Source: Cymodocea nodosa (Eukaryota > Streptophyta > Magnoliopsida > Alismatales > Cymodoceaceae). Taken from it: a DNA stretch of 64,000 nucleotides. The stretch lies in NCBI GenBank assembly GCA_036874045.1, contig CM072341.1:13652501-13716500 (forward strand), given 5' to 3'. The notes below the pieces were generated by a model. That model was not told where the DNA came from and ran no database searches. It worked only from the letters and a program-made list of their open reading frames with translations. Position numbers and translations under genes: made by a program. This document shows, in pieces, positions 11,095 through 23,637 of this stretch; position 1 is the first letter of the stretch; each line of letters begins with the position of its first letter.

Positions 11095-12359
11095 TTAGGA
11101 GATTGGACAATAGGGGATGATACAAGTTGATTCTTAATCTTATAAAATGCTTCCTTGCACTCTTGGTTGAATAAAAATGGGACATCCTTTAACAAGTTCG
11201 TTAAGGGTCTAGCTATCTTGCTAAAATCCTTAATGAACCTCTTGTAAAATCCAGCATGGCCTAGAAAAGATCTTATATCTTTAACTGTTTTAGGCTCAAG
11301 TAGATTGGCAATTAATTCCACTTTTGCCTTATCCACTTCTAATCCTTTCTTAGAGACCACGTGTCCCAACACAATTCCACTTTGGACCATGAAATGACAC
11401 TTTTCCCAATTTAAGACCAGCTTCTTCAATTTGCATCTTTCTAGCACTGATCTTAAATTCTTCAAACATTCATCATATAAAGATCCAAAAACAGAAAAAT
11501 CATCCATGAAAATCTCAAGACAACTCTTAGTCATTTCATTAAAAATGCCCATCATGCACCTTTGGAAAGTTGCTGGTGCAGTACAAAGTCCAAAAGGCAT
11601 TCGCCTATATGCAAACATTCCAAAAGGGCATGTGAAGGTTGTCTTCTCTTGGTCTTCAGGTGCCACAACAATTTGATTATAACCTGAGTATCCATCAAGA
11701 AAGCAATAATATTCTTGCCCTGCTAATCTTTCTAACATTTGATCAATAAAGGGCAATGGAAAATGATCATTCCTGGTGGCGGCATTGAGCTTCCTATAAT
11801 CAATACACACACGCCAACCAGTTTGCTTCCTCGCAGGGATGAGCTCGTTCTTATCATTTACTTCTATCGTCACTCCAGATTTCTTAGGGACAACCTGAAT
11901 AGGAATGACCCAAGTACTATCAGAGATTGGGTAGATGATATCATTATCCAAAAGTTTAATTATTTCTTTTTTAACTACCTCTCATATGTTAGGGTTTAAT
12001 CTCCTTTGAAACTCACGAGAGGGCACAACATTATCTTCCAAATAAATTCTATGTTGACAGATAGTAAGACTTATACCTTTGATATATGCCATAGTCCAAC
12101 CAATGGCTTCTTTAAATTCCCTCAGCAAATCTAACAAACTCAGCTCTTGTTCTCTAGACAAGTCATTTGCAATAATCACTGGAAAAGTCTCATGTTCTCC
12201 TAAAAATTCATATTTCAAATTATCAGGTAAAGGTTTCAACTCTAATGAAGGAGCTTCTAAAGTTGGGAGTTCATGTGGAGTATTGGTGGGGAGTTCCCAA
12301 ACTTGGCTCTCCTCATCCTCTCCTCCAATGATCTCAACTTCATCATCTTCACATCTCAT
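11046..12359 (-). pseudogene. G1 reverse transcriptase
   Basis: Ty3/gypsy reverse transcriptase. Blocks in order: an N-terminal region (12359-11982) with GWTMAYIKGIS; VPKKSG; GWRVCIDYRKLNAAT; LDGYSGYNQI; FGLCTAPATFQRCM; and the catalytic FMDDFSVFG. FLGHAGFYKRFI lies in the connection. An in-frame TGA at 12360-12362 separates it from protease and another TGA at 11982-11984 interrupts it. The active-site DD is intact, but the ORF cannot be translated through. Confidence 0.92.
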
Positions 12360-13892
12360 TCATGAGTTTGATTCATTTAAAACATTCATCATCTTTACCT
12401 GCACAAGTTCATCCATTCCCTCCTGTTCATCTTCAAAAAATTGGAGCATATGTGCACTCGCTTCATCATCTTTATGCTCCTCACTTGTTCCTCCTTTAGG
12501 ATGAAAAACATTCAACTCAATTCTCTTATCTCCATAAGTCAACCTCATGACACCTGACTTACAATTAATCACTGCCTCACCAGTGGCCAAAAATGGTCTA
12601 CCCAAAATAAGAGGAATAAAATTAGACTTATGTAGAGAATTATAGGTTTCTAAAACTAAAAAATCTACAAGGTAAATACAATCTCTAATCCTAATTAAGA
12701 CATCCTCGATCTTCCCTCGAGGATATCTTAAAGACCTATCAGCTAACTGTACAATGGTTTTGGTTTTCACCAGGCCCTCTAATCCTAGGGATTCAAAAAC
12801 ACTACTAGGAATGACATTAATTCCAGCTCCCAAATCTATGAGAGCTTTATCTAATGTTTTGTCCCCAATAATACAAGAAATCAAAGGAGTACCTGGATCA
12901 TCTAACTTAAAAGGAAGGTGGTTGGTAAAAGGAGAACTAGCTTTTTGAGCTAGAAAGGCTCTTTTAATGACTTTCCTGGTTCTCTTCTTAGTGCACCACC
13001 CCTTAAGAAATTTAGCACAGTTAGGCATTTGTTTTAATAAATCAAGGAGAGGTATATTAACTTGCACCTGTTTAAAAATTCTTTCAATGTCTTCATTTTT
13101 TATATTTTCATTTGATTTTAACCTATCAGGATAAGGTGCTAAAGCTATAGGTTGAGTAGGTTCTAAATGATTTTCTTTAGATTCTAAATCTACTCCCTCT
13201 CCATCTAAGTTACTATGTTGATCTTCAATATTTTCATTTTCCTTATTTTCTTCTTCTTGTCTAATTATTTCATTTTCTTCTCTTATGGGTGGGGTCTTAT
13301 GAGTGACATTACCTGATCTAAGTGTTACATAAGCATCTACTAAGTCACTTTCTTCACTTAAATTTTTTCCACTATTTTCATTATTTTCTTCGATTGTTAC
13401 AAAATTTTCTAAATTATCCTCTCGTTCTCTTTCTATATTAATTTGAAATTGGTGCTCTACCTCTTCACTAGGTTGGCTTGAAGCCTCCTCTAATTCTATA
13501 GATGAATTTATCTCATAACCTCCTTCTTCTACCATCTTAGCTAGATCTTCAATTTGTTTACCTAAGGCTTGCACCTCACTCATAATTCTAAATTCTTTTT
13601 CCTCAATTGGTTGTTCATAAATAGTTGGTTGAGTATAATAATTTTGACATTCATTTTCTTCATGATAGTAATTAATTGAATTAATGGCTTTTACTATTTC
13701 ATCTTTAGGGTTTTGTAAACATTCTTATTCATTATGTCCCAACATTAAACATTTATTACATTGTTTAACATTTTCTTATGGTTGAGGTGGATAATAATAA
13801 AAAATGCAATTGGTTGTGGTATACCCCTCTACATGACATAAGTCACAATAAAGAGAACATTCATCTCCAAAGGCATAGAAATTATTTTCCAT
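12360..13892 (-). pseudogene. G1 residual gag (zinc knuckles only) and protease
   Basis: From ATG at 13890-13892 the frame gives two zinc-knuckle-like motifs: CDLCHVEGYTTTNC, with Tyr in place of His, then CNKCLMLGHNE-stop-EC. Two in-frame TAA codons fall here. The 407-codon stretch 13583-12360 is an acidic linker followed by an aspartic protease with ALIDLGAGINVIP; DLGA replaces the usual DTGA/DSGA, as in other Athila proteins. There is no capsid domain although the coding region begins about 90 bp from the primer site, so most of gag is missing. Confidence 0.8.
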
Positions 13893-13980
13893 AATTATCT
13901 CCTTTAAAGATGCACAACCAAAAAACTTAAAAGGCTCAAGTCTAATCCAAAAAAATAAAACCAAGATTATACAATGCCAA

Positions 13981-13999
13981 ATCCCCGGCAACAGCGCCA
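13981..13999 (-). other. G1 primer-binding site, tRNA-Asp type
   Basis: Plus strand ATCCCCGGCAACAGCGCCA is the 3' end of plant tRNA-Asp(GTC) with one mismatch (A for G). It lies six bases from the 5' LTR (14006), so the minus-strand element would prime reverse transcription here. Confidence 0.9.
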
Positions 14000-14005
14000 A
14001 AAACT

Positions 14006-15638
14006 TGTTTAGAATTTTTTAGAAGTTTTAAATTTATAAACCGCAAGTGCACGGCGTCCAATGAAGTACGTCGGCAAGTACGGGTCAAACCACAGACAAA
14101 TGGGGATAATCTAGGATTCTAATTACAAGAATATGGTAAGCAAGTACTTTCCAAAAATAGATTAGACTACAAAAAAAGTAAGTCCATGGATTTTTAATTT
14201 ATCGACCAATCAACATATTAGACTGAAAATTTAATCTCAATCAGATCTGTCAATGTGGACTTCAGATAAAAATTTTCACACTTAAAAACGCAAGAATGGT
14301 ATGACTGAAAATTCGGGGATTGAAAATGATGCATAAAATTGGAAACTTCTGCGCATTAACAATAGTATCTTAAAAACCTTATAAATCTCGAATTACTCAA
14401 CCAAAAATTACAAAATTAGATGCGTTGCAAAATAGACAGAATGTATATATTAATGAAATATTTATTAGAATTTTTATACGATTTTAGTTGTGAGAAAAAT
14501 ACGTTACAATCACGACAAAAGAGTCTCAGACCGAATTCTGTGCTCGATAGAGTTATAGCTTCAAAATGGAAACAAATACTCTCGGATTGCTATGAAATTT
14601 TACAGAATCACAGAAGACTTATAATATCACGATTATAATTTTTTTCAGAATTTTCAGTTAAACAGAATCGCTCCAGAACGCATATGAACTCTCGGAATAA
14701 AAACAGATCAACAAAACTGCAAATCTGCAAACAAGCATGCGAGATCTTCATCATATACGAATTTTTTTTCACATAACACAATAAGATTTCTTCATAGGAG
14801 CATCCGTAAACATCAATACATGATAATAGAACATCAATCACGTCTGTTTCTATGATTTCAGCAGTAAAATAACATGGTTTTTCTGATACAATTGCATAAA
14901 CACATAAAAATACGAATCTGTCTACTATGAACTATTTGATACAATAAAACTTGAAGAAACTTACATCTAAATACATAAATCTATTGTAAACTTAAAGATA
15001 AACATAGATCTGAAGTGTAGGAAGACGTGGAGTGAAGAAATGATAGAGGAAAAACGCTCACAACAACAAGGATGTGTGGCTGCCTTTGCTTGTATGTGAG
15101 GGATGAAGGATTGTTGGTGGAGATGACTTGTGGAATGAGCTTTGAAGAGGAATCCGAGTTGAAAGTGTGGAGAAATGGCTGCTGGTCTTCTTCCCTCCTT
15201 CAAGATCACGAGCTCCCCTTTGGAAGTGTGGAGGATGGCTGCTGGAATGAGGTGGAGGTCCAAAAGAGCAAGAGAGAAGACCTAGATGTGCATCACTCTC
15301 TTTTATAGAGAGAGTTTCCAAGTTTGGAGATCCATCTTTGATTCAACGATTGGGATTAAATCCTACTTGATTTTCTTTCTCCAATCTTCAATTTCTATGA
15401 TCTTCAATTGAATTCTAAACTTTTCACAACAATAAATACATCAAAATATCAAGTCATCCATAAAATTCATAAATGATACATGTTTGAAATAATTTCCTAC
15501 TTTTAACTGTATAAAATGGGGATTGGTTCTTATTGGTTAAATAATGAAATAAATGCATAATATGACTTTAATAAATCTCATGTAAATCTATTTAACCAAT
15601 AAGATCCTATAAAAATACGCAACATTTTAATCCAAACA
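14006..15638 (-). repeat. G1 5' LTR
   Basis: 1633 bp. A TATA box (TATAAAAG, minus) at 15300-15307 implies a U3 of about 330 bp and a long R-U5. Differences from the 3' LTR are mostly A/G and C/T exchanges. The end TGTTTAGAAT is next to the primer-binding site. Confidence 0.93.
15300..15307 (-). promoter_or_regulatory. TATA box of the G1 5' LTR
   Basis: Minus-strand TATAAAAG in a GA-rich context, at matching position in the 3' LTR (6926-6933, TATAAAAT). It is the only good TATA candidate in the LTR. Confidence 0.5.
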
Positions 15639-16956
15639 ATACCTGAAGCCTTGATTCAGAGTTTAATTCATCTTCAAGAACCTCTTCTTCAAAATGAATG
15701 TCATGTTATTCCTCTGAAAAATTATTTTCTTGAAGCTGTTTATGTAAGCTTGATTCTTCAGCTTCAAAAGTGTAATGAACATCTTCAATATGCTCTACAT
15801 TCATTAGTTCAATCTCTATAGAATATTCAGAGTTCAATTTTTTCACAAATTCTACAACTAGTGTATCTATTTGTAATTGTTCATTTTGTTCAACAGATAT
15901 CTCCATTGATACATGCTGTGAATTCTCAGACTCTGCTTTTATAGATTCTGAAGAAGGTTGATTGACATTAAGCTCTTCTAGAATCTTAACTTTTTCAATA
16001 TCCGCTACTCTAGATAATTCAGTTTGTGAACTAGTTACTACCTCAACATTGTCAATTATATTTGCAATAACTTGTTCTACGTCAGTTGCCTGATGCTCTG
16101 ATTTTTTAATTTCTGCATCATCAAGGCTTGAACTAATAGAAAAAATTGAACTAATATTTGACTTGGATTTCTTCTTAAGTTTTCTAGCAAGAGAAAATAA
16201 AGTCTCATTATCTTCATCAGTTTCTGTATGCTCAGAACTGATGAGTTTTTCAGATGCACTAAAAGGAACAATGTCTAGACATACATTGTCCTTTGGAAAT
16301 AAATACTCATCTGATTTTTCTTCTCCAGCAAACTTTGTTTCCTTAGACATAATTTTTCTGATTTTTCTTCTTCTATAACACATCTGTTTCTCTACTTTAA
16401 GTATTATTGTTTTCTTTTGAAATTGTTCCATAAAAGTTTTCTAGTTCAATTCTTCTAAGGTACTTTCTATTGCTATTGCCTTTCAAAGACCTTCAACTTT
16501 TCTTTTATCCATAGCAATATTTGTTTGTTTTTCTTTTGAATACAAAGGAGTAGGAATAGCAGATTCATGCTCTTCCTTAAATACATGTAGGCATGTACCA
16601 CTTATAGGGTTTTGAGGAATTCTAGTTGATGAACCTACACCTTTTTCCATATATTTCACATACTATTCTAAAAATGCAATCTCAGCACATTTCATTCTGT
16701 ATTCTCTATCATATTTACTTCGAATACCCATGTATTTAATACTTTCGTTAGTGTTATGAAGCTCTAATCTAACTTCATTCAATATTCCTTCAAGAAAGAA
16801 GTATTCACTATAAATTTTTGCTAACCTTTTGTCCACTTGAAGTATTTTCTTAAACCATGCTCGTGGAACTTCATCATTATCTATTTCTTTTCCTTTTTCA
16901 TCTCCTCTGCCTTTTCCTTTTCCTCTGCCATGACCTTTGTAGAACTTGGAGACCAT
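15639..16956 (-). pseudogene. C1A extra ORF, N-terminal half
   Basis: Starts at ATG 16954-16956 (MVSKFYKGHGRGKGKG), a basic Gly/Arg/Lys-rich head, followed by a helical unit (DKRLAKIYSEYFF … YDREYRMKCAEIAFLE). An in-frame TAG at 16663-16665 is shared with C1B. A long acidic Ser/Glu-rich linker (15706-16431) follows. The ORF then runs into G1 at 15638, with TSD atacc at 15639-15643, and resumes at 5631. The same ORF in C1B spans 53190-50913. No enzyme motif recognised. Confidence 0.75.
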
Positions 16957-18543
16957 CCTCGTAGGATGTAACAAGAACAAGCGGGAAAGATTTTCAGACA
17001 AAGTTTATGAATAACCTAAGTGCCCGTGTAATAAGTGTTTAAATAGGGTTTTAGGTGACTAACTCAACATGTATAAAAGTTGAGTTTGGACTTTAAATGA
17101 ATATTGAATAAAGTTTATTCAATCAAGGTACCCGAAATATTTAAGCATAACTCGTTAGGTTAACTAACCTAACGAGTAAAATGCTGTCTAGAGGCAGTTT
17201 TACACGTTACCTTACATAACATAATGTTCAATTGGTACACTTTACCAAAAACAAGTTTCGGATGTTTTCAACTGAAACCTTTCGAAGACAACACACAAGC
17301 TATAATTAACATATATAAAACATCATCTTGAGAACATTGTAAACTATTCTAATATTCCTTTTATGAATCTAAAATAGGTTGTTTCTCTTTTAAATTGTTT
17401 CATCAAGATCATAAGAGGACTAAACTTAGATTAACCAAGATTTGTATTCTGAATTATATTAATCTGTTTTGGACATTGTTATTCCTCCCCCTACAAATAT
17501 ACTTCAAATATATTCAATAACATAAAAAATATATTAGTATAAAATAGATGTTAATTATAACTACACTTTAAATTTTCTTTCCAAACGATTTCTGTCATCT
17601 TTAATTCATCATAAATGATTTCAAGAATCAACTTCATTCGTATATGAATCAAAACATAACTTTAAACTTAATATGATTAACACAAGAAGAATAAAGGAAT
17701 GCATCTCAAATAAACAAAGTCAAAAGTATTAATGTTGATTCAATAAATCAACAGTCGTATTTGTAGAAACTATATTCAATTCAAAGATATCTGTAATTAA
17801 TGAAACAACTTTTTCTTTTCAAAATAGTAAATATTGATAATTTTCTTTAAAAGTTAGTTTGAATTATACAAGAGCTTTCTAATGTACCCGTGTAATGAGC
17901 TTTCAATCAACAATCCTAGATCCGATTAGGACCTTAGGTTGCCAAATTTAAAGAATCCTTTTATCAAGACAACAATTCTTACATACCTATCTGCTCAAAT
18001 ACAAAAGGCTTGTGATCAAACTAATCAATAAATTCTCAAAGATTTTCACTTTGTAAGCACTTTTCATTTTAAGCACAGTATATATGTATTCCATTAATAC
18101 AGATGCAATAAAACACAAATCTCATACAATTTTTACGTCTATGACTTTACTGAAAATATGAATCAGTTTCAATAAGCTCATACTTTTGATTAGAAGTTTA
18201 AGATGATTTACATATAAATTATTCTACAAGTTTAATCAATCAAGTCAAATTCATGCATGATCATATGTACTATCATTGATCCAAAGAAAATTACTTAATC
18301 AAAATTTCAGGATTTCAGAGGAATTTAATGTTTTTCATTGACACTTCCACTTAAAATTTTGAAAACCATTAAAATTGATAAAATATGTAAAATCAATAAG
18401 ATACTACTATGATTTTACAATAAATATATAGTATCCTACTGCAATAGTTTAGATATTACTCAGATATTTATAATAAGTATATAATATCTATGAGGTAAAC
18501 AACATCATCAACAATATTTATCTTTTTGTAGAGTTTAAGCATT
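16957..18543 (-). other. C1A spacer between pol and the extra ORF
   Basis: About 1.6 kb without a gene, collinear with 53191-54777 of C1B. It contains a TAACTCGTTAGGTTAAC-type hairpin near 17150, an internal polypurine-like site at 17484-17495 and AT-rich sequence. It may hold a promoter or splice signals for the extra ORF, but nothing proves this. Confidence 0.7.
17484..17495 (-). other. Internal polypurine-like tract, C1A
   Basis: CCTCCCCCTACA on the plus strand. The same core (CTCCCCCTACA, or CTCCCCCTACAT in C2A) sits between pol and the extra ORF in C1B (53707-53718) and C2A (43240-43252). Confidence 0.55.
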
Positions 18544-20638
18544 TTACACATCACATAGCCTACAAATACCTAAATTTAATCTTATGTTACAGAATGTATT
18601 TTCATCTAGAGGTTTTGTAAATATATCAGCTAATTGATTTTTACTAGACACAAATTCTAATTTAATTTTTCCTTTAATTACGTTATCTCTTAGAAAATGA
18701 TGTCTAACATCTATATGCTTTGCTTTAGAATGCAATACAGGATTTTTGGAAAGATTTATTGTAGAACCACTATCACAATAAATCTCAGTTGTATCATAAG
18801 ATAATCGAAAGTCTTCTAAAGTTTACCTTATCCACAGAATTTGAGTGCAACACAATGCAACAGCAACATATTTAGCTTTAGTGGTTGAAAGTGCTACACA
18901 ATTTTGCTTTTTACTAAACCATGACACCAAATTATTTTCCAATAATTGACATATGCCACTAGTACTTTTTTTATCAGATTTAGATCCTGCGTAATCAACA
19001 TCAATATATCCTATAAGATCTATTGAACTATCCTTAGAATAATATAGTCTAAAATTTTTAGTTCCTTGTATATATCTAAATATTCTTTTAATAGCAATTG
19101 AGTGTGATTCTTTAGGATTAGATTGAAATCTAGTGCAAGCACACATAACAAACATAATATCAGGTCTACTAGCTGTCAAATAAAGTAAAGAACCAATCAT
19201 ACTTCTATATTTTCTTTGATCTATTGATTTTCCTATGTCATCAATATCTAACTTTAAAGAAGTACTCATAGGAGTTCCTCGAATCCTTGTTTCACTAAAA
19301 TTAAATTTCTTAAGCATTTCATCTGCATATTTTTCCTAATTTAAAAATATACCTTTATCCATTTGCTTAATTTGAAGTCCTAGAAAATATGAAAGTTCTC
19401 CTATCATACTCATTTCAAATTGACTAGTCATCTCTTCAAAAAATATTTTTATTAGTTTATCAGAAGTTGCACCAAAGATTATATCATCCACATATATTTG
19501 AACAATTTGATCTTTATCATTTCTCCTGATAAATAGAGTATGGTCTACTTTTCCCATGATATATCTTTGTTCTATTAGAAAAGTAGATAACCTTTTATAC
19601 CACGATCTAGGTGCTTGCTTCAAACCATATAAGGCTTTCTTCAATTTATACACAAAGTCAAGATTTTTAATATCTTCAAATCCAGGTGGTTGTTTTACAT
19701 AAACTTCTTCATTAATTAAACCATTTAGAAATGCACTCTTGATATCCATTTGATATAGTTTAAAATCCATATAACAAGCATAGACTAATAATATTCTAAT
19801 ACTTTCTAACCTAGCCACAGGAGCAAATGTTTCATCATAATCTAGTCCTTCTTCCTGTGTATACCCTTGTGCAACTAATCTAGCTTTGTTCCTTATAACT
19901 TGACCAGTCTCATTAGTTTTGTTTCTAAAGATCCACTTTGTACCTATTATAGACTAATTCCCAAACATCATTTCTAATGAATTGATTTAGTTTTTCTTGC
20001 ATTTCCACTATCCAATTTTCATGAGATAATGCTTCTTCTATATTCTTTGGTTCCACCATAGAAACAAGCACACACACACTATTTAAATTTACTGAAGCCC
20101 TAATTTTAATTCCCTCATTAATATTACCAATGACTTGAGTGATGAGATGTGATGAAGAATAATGCCAATTTCTCTGATTTTCCTCAATATTCTCATCAAC
20201 ATCGGAAGGTACATCACTTTCATCATTAGTTTGATCATTTAAGTTCATATTTTTGATTTTCTCAGATAAATCTTCAATCTCTCTATTGATCTCTAAATCT
20301 TTTGGGAAATTGATCATATCATCATTATCAGCTTTAGATTGAGATTCTCTAAAAGAATTTTCATTAAAGCTTACATGGAGGGTTTCTTCAATAGTTCTAA
20401 AAGTCTTATTATATACTCTATAGGATTTACTTCTAGTAGAGTAACCTACAAAAATTCCTTCATCCACTTTGGCTTGAAATTTATCTCTTTTATCATTTGT
20501 ATTAAAAATAAAACACTTGCAGCCAAATGGTTTCATATAGGAAATTTTTGGAACCTTATCAAATATAATTTCAAAAGGAGTTTTATTAACAAGAGGTCTT
20601 AAGTGACTTCTGTTAATAACATAACAACCTGTATTCAC
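18544..20638 (-). pseudogene. C1A reverse transcriptase and RNase H
   Basis: Copia-type RT/RNase H. The 20638-19925 frame holds the integrase tail and the linker (ITQVIGNINEGIK). A deletion at about 19925 removes the [12 protein letters not shown] region. RT follows with [36 protein letters not shown] and the catalytic [12 protein letters not shown] stop near 19335 and further lesions split it from RNase H (19317-18823, GSKSDKKSTSG … [14 protein letters not shown]), where the usual EAEY catalytic motif reads KAKY. The C-terminus [13 protein letters not shown] ends at TAA 18544-18546. Confidence 0.88.
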
Positions 20639-20656
20639 TGCTTCAACCCAAAGATT

Positions 20657-21572
20657 TTAAGGTAAATTATATTCATTTAACATAGTTTTGGCCATTTCCT
20701 GTAGTGATCTATTCTTTCTCTCAACAACACCATTTTGAGATGATGCTCTTGGAAAAGAAAATCTGTGATCAATGTCATGATTTATATAGTAATTATCCAT
20801 TTGATCATTATCAAATTCAGTACCATGATCACTCTTAAGTTTTTGAATAGAGACAATTTGTTCATTTTGAATAAGATTGCAAAATATTTTAAACTTTTCA
20901 AAAACTTCTATCTTAGATGCTAGAAAATATACCCAATTGTATCTAGAGAAATCATCTACTAAAACAAATACATATTGTTTACCACCAAGACTCATGATTC
21001 TGGTTGGTCCAAATAGATCCATATGTATAAGTTCTAAGACTCTCTTGCTTGATATATCAGTTTTGGATTTAAAAGTATTTTTATGAAGTTTACCTAACTC
21101 ACATGCATCGCACATAAAAGTCCTTGAGTATTTAATCTTTGGTAAACCTCTCACTAAATGTTTTTTAGATAATTTATGCAATAATTTCATATTTATATGC
21201 CTGATCCTTCTATGCCACAAATATGCATCACTAGTTTCAACTAGCAAACATGAATTTAAATTAGCTACACCAGAAGGTAAAGATAAAATACATACAGAGC
21301 CTTTTCTTTTAGCAATAAACTTAAGTTAATCTATACTTTTATCAATAATTTTGCATACATTATCTTCAAATAATACATAGTACATTCAAAATAATACAAG
21401 TAGAAGTTATTTGAACATTGCCCATACCTATGATTTTATCCTTACTTTTGTTTCCAAATGTAACATTTCCTTTCTTGGTATTTGTAAAATTTTTCAATAG
21501 ACTTTTCTGTCCAATCATGTGACTTGATGCTCCACTATCCAAGATCCATTTTGATGTTGTTTCCTCCTGCAA
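20657..21572 (-). pseudogene. C1A protease remnant and integrase
   Basis: The protease (21572-21366) keeps WILDSGASSHM. A deletion of roughly 80 bp then removes the ENLGFNLLS region. Integrase (21247-20657) has the HHCC finger (LWHRRIRHINM … CDACELGKL) and a complete DDE triad: HMDLFGPTR, SDHGTEFDN and NGVVERKNRS. The stop at 20657-20659 falls where C1B reads on into AEVVNTACYV. Confidence 0.85.
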
Positions 21573-22400
21573 AGCAAATTAAATTAGTGATTTTGAGGTT
21601 GAGGGTTTTTCATTTCTGTTCCTTTGCTATTTCCTAGCTTTTCATGCTTTCTTGAATTTCCTAGTTAGTAAAATCAAATCCTCATCAAAATCAGTAGATA
21701 TATCAGAATCTGAATTAATTTTGAAGGCTATTTCTTTCTTCATTTTTAGTTTGTTGTGACTCAATGATTCATTTAATTGAACTTCATAAGCAGTTAAGTT
21801 TCCTATAAGTTTATTTATGGTATAAACATTTAAATCTCGTGATTCCTCAATTGATGTCACTTTTTGAGATCATTTAAAACTTAGGGATCTAAGAATTTTC
21901 CTCACCAAATCCTTCTGTTCAAAATTCTTTCCTAAGCATTTTAAAGAGTTTATAATATCAAGGAATTTGGAAAACATCTCAGAAATACTTTCATCTTCAT
22001 GCATCTTAAAGAGTTCATACTTATGAATTAACATGTTAATCTTAGTCTCTTTAACTTGAGAAGTACCTTCATGTGAAACTTCTAATGCATGCCACACCTC
22101 ATAAGTAGATTTATATGTCGACACTTTACTGAACTATTCATAACTCAATACACAAAATAAAATATTTAAGCCTCTAGCATTTAGAGTTTCATTTTCTTTT
22201 TCAATAATTGTCCAAGTATTATAAGGAGTAGTTAATGGAGTATAAGGTTTAGAGATTATGAACCACAACTTATGATCTATACTTTGAAGAAAGATTGTCA
22301 TCCTATATTTCCAATATTCAAAATGTATTCCATCAAATAAAAGAGGACAATTAAGATTTTGGCCTTTAAATAAAGAAAAATTACCATTTCTAGTAGCCAT
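21573..22400 (-). pseudogene. C1A gag, internally deleted
   Basis: ATG at 22398-22400 (MATRNGNFSLFKGQN). UBN2-type gag of copia elements: LLFDGIHFEYWKYRM … HKLWF, then YEVWHALEV and KYELFKMHE. Stops: TAG at 22134-22136 (shared with C1B), TGA at about 21870 and TGA at 21642, the last two at Trp codons of C1B. Just after the last one about 1.45 kb is missing relative to C1B (57885 to about 59330), including the CCHC zinc knuckle and the coiled-coil region. The deletion joins gag almost directly to the protease. Confidence 0.88.
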
Positions 22401-22586
22401 CTTACCTTAAATTTTTCAACCTATTTGATTTTAAACAATTTAAAAACTTTAAAACAACTTGAGCCTTAAATCAAGAGAGTTAAGAGTATGCTCAAATATC
22501 AATTTCTATTTAAAAACAAGGAAGGAAAAATTAGCAATGATATTAAATAAGTTGGTATCGATTTTATATCAAATATTATTTACGAA

Positions 22587-22598
22587 GCTCTAATACCA
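22587..22598 (-). other. C1A primer-binding site, tRNA-iMet type
   Basis: Minus-strand TGGTATTAGAGC matches the 3' end complement of initiator tRNA-Met (TGGTATCAGAGC) at 11 of 12 positions. It lies two bases from the LTR (22601). C1B has the same mismatch. Confidence 0.88.
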
Positions 22599-22600
22599 CT

Positions 22601-23637
22601 TGTAGGATTGTATGGCTACACAAGAGGAGGGTGAATTGTGTTTTTCAACATTTTCAATTATAATTGAAACTTCAAAACTCAAAAACAAGTCGAGATACTA
22701 TTTTCATAAAATCATTTTTATTCGAGGTTTCAATTACAATATACAATTCAATTCTCCTTAGAAATTGTAAATGCAATTATATATTGATACTATGTTTCAT
22801 CTATACAATTTCATAACTACAAATAGAGAAAAGTAATTTGTGGAATTTAAAATATTTCTCCCTATTTGAGATCTTTCTTCTTCTTCCTTTTTTTCTTCTT
22901 TAGCAATTCTTTAGTGACAAATATCTTGTCTTTCTCTACTTCACCGAATTTGCTTTCTCCTTCTCTACTTCACTGATTTTTCTTTCATTTGAGAGTTTTT
23001 CCCCGAAAAGGTGTTTTTGATCCCTGAAAAGATTTTTCGTTTGGTGTACAAGGATAATTGATCAACGAGAATTCTACGCCTTTTATACTATATCTTCATT
23101 TCATGCATATCCTCCACGTTTAATCACTACCAGTTTTCCACTTCTTCACGTCTTTTCTTTTTCCTTCATCGAAATACACACGTTCTGTCCCACGTTTACA
23201 TTTCGAATTTTCTTTAATCATCAATCCTGGATCTCTGAAAAATTTCCTCCAAAATAAACTATCTTGTCTAAAATTTTTCATCAAGTATAATAAGAAGTCG
23301 TTACTTTAATGTTAACTAAACGAGTAACACAAGTAGATATATAACTTAACATTTCTAACTTAACGAGTTCCTCATGTGCCAACTCACGTGACAAGTACTG
23401 TAGCTAACTCAATGAACTAAGTCTGTGGTGTTACGCTAACTCAACGAACCAACTTTGTGGTGTTACGATAACTCAACGAACCAACTCCATTGTGTTACAG
23501 ATAACTCAATGAACTAGAAATAAACAAATGTTTTGTTAATAAGAATTTTACCACGTGCAATAATAACAACTTAAGTTTATAACGCTAACCTAACGCGTTG
23601 CTTTAGTGTTCAATATAGCAACTCAATGCGTGTAGTT
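22601..23637 (-). repeat. C1A 5' LTR, partial
   Basis: Begins (plus) TGTAGGATTG and follows the C1B LTR for about 1037 of 1573 bp, then stops at CGTGTAGTTAAT and joins C1C reverse transcriptase sequence at 23638. The distal U3 with most CACGTG sites is lost. TATA box at 23079-23087. Confidence 0.88.
23079..23087 (-). promoter_or_regulatory. TATA box of the C1A 5' LTR
   Basis: Minus-strand TATAAAAGG. It is identical in all four C1 LTRs of the window (3131-3139, 23079-23087, 49391-49399, 60896-60904), so it is probably the LTR promoter. It places the U3/R boundary about 1 kb from the start of a full LTR. Confidence 0.65.

Larger units (their letters stand above)
5632..15638 (-). mobile_element. 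G1: full-length Athila-like Ty3/gypsy element
   Basis: A 10,007-bp element with two 1633-bp LTRs (5632-7264 and 14006-15638), each starting TGTTT and ending CCAAACA in plus coordinates. The 5-bp duplication atacc flanks it (5627-5631 and 15639-15643). The coding strand is minus. Next to the right-hand LTR is a tRNA-Asp-type primer site; next to the left-hand LTR is a polypurine tract. The order protease, RT, RNase H, integrase marks Ty3/gypsy. The tRNA-Asp primer, the DLGA protease and the missing chromodomain fit Athila. The gag capsid region is absent. In the first 160 LTR bases I count 10 differences, 9 of them transitions. Confidence 0.95.
3061..23637 (-). mobile_element. C1A: SIRE-type Ty1/copia element, truncated at both LTRs and nested with G1
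   Basis: A minus-strand element. In coding order from the right it has a partial 5' LTR (22601-23637), a tRNA-Met-like primer site, gag-pol (18544-22400), a 1.6-kb noncoding spacer, an extra ORF (16956 down to 4680), a polypurine tract and a partial 3' LTR (3061-4158). The Athila element G1 (5632-15638) splits the extra ORF. Pol followed by an additional ORF is the SIRE/Maximus arrangement. Gag-pol has many nonsense changes and a deletion of about 1.45 kb compared with C1B. The element is defective. Confidence 0.88.

Noticed and set aside
13981-13999. Part of a tRNA-Asp gene
   Set aside because: Only 19 bases match the tRNA 3' end and it lies next to an LTR, so it is a primer-binding site.
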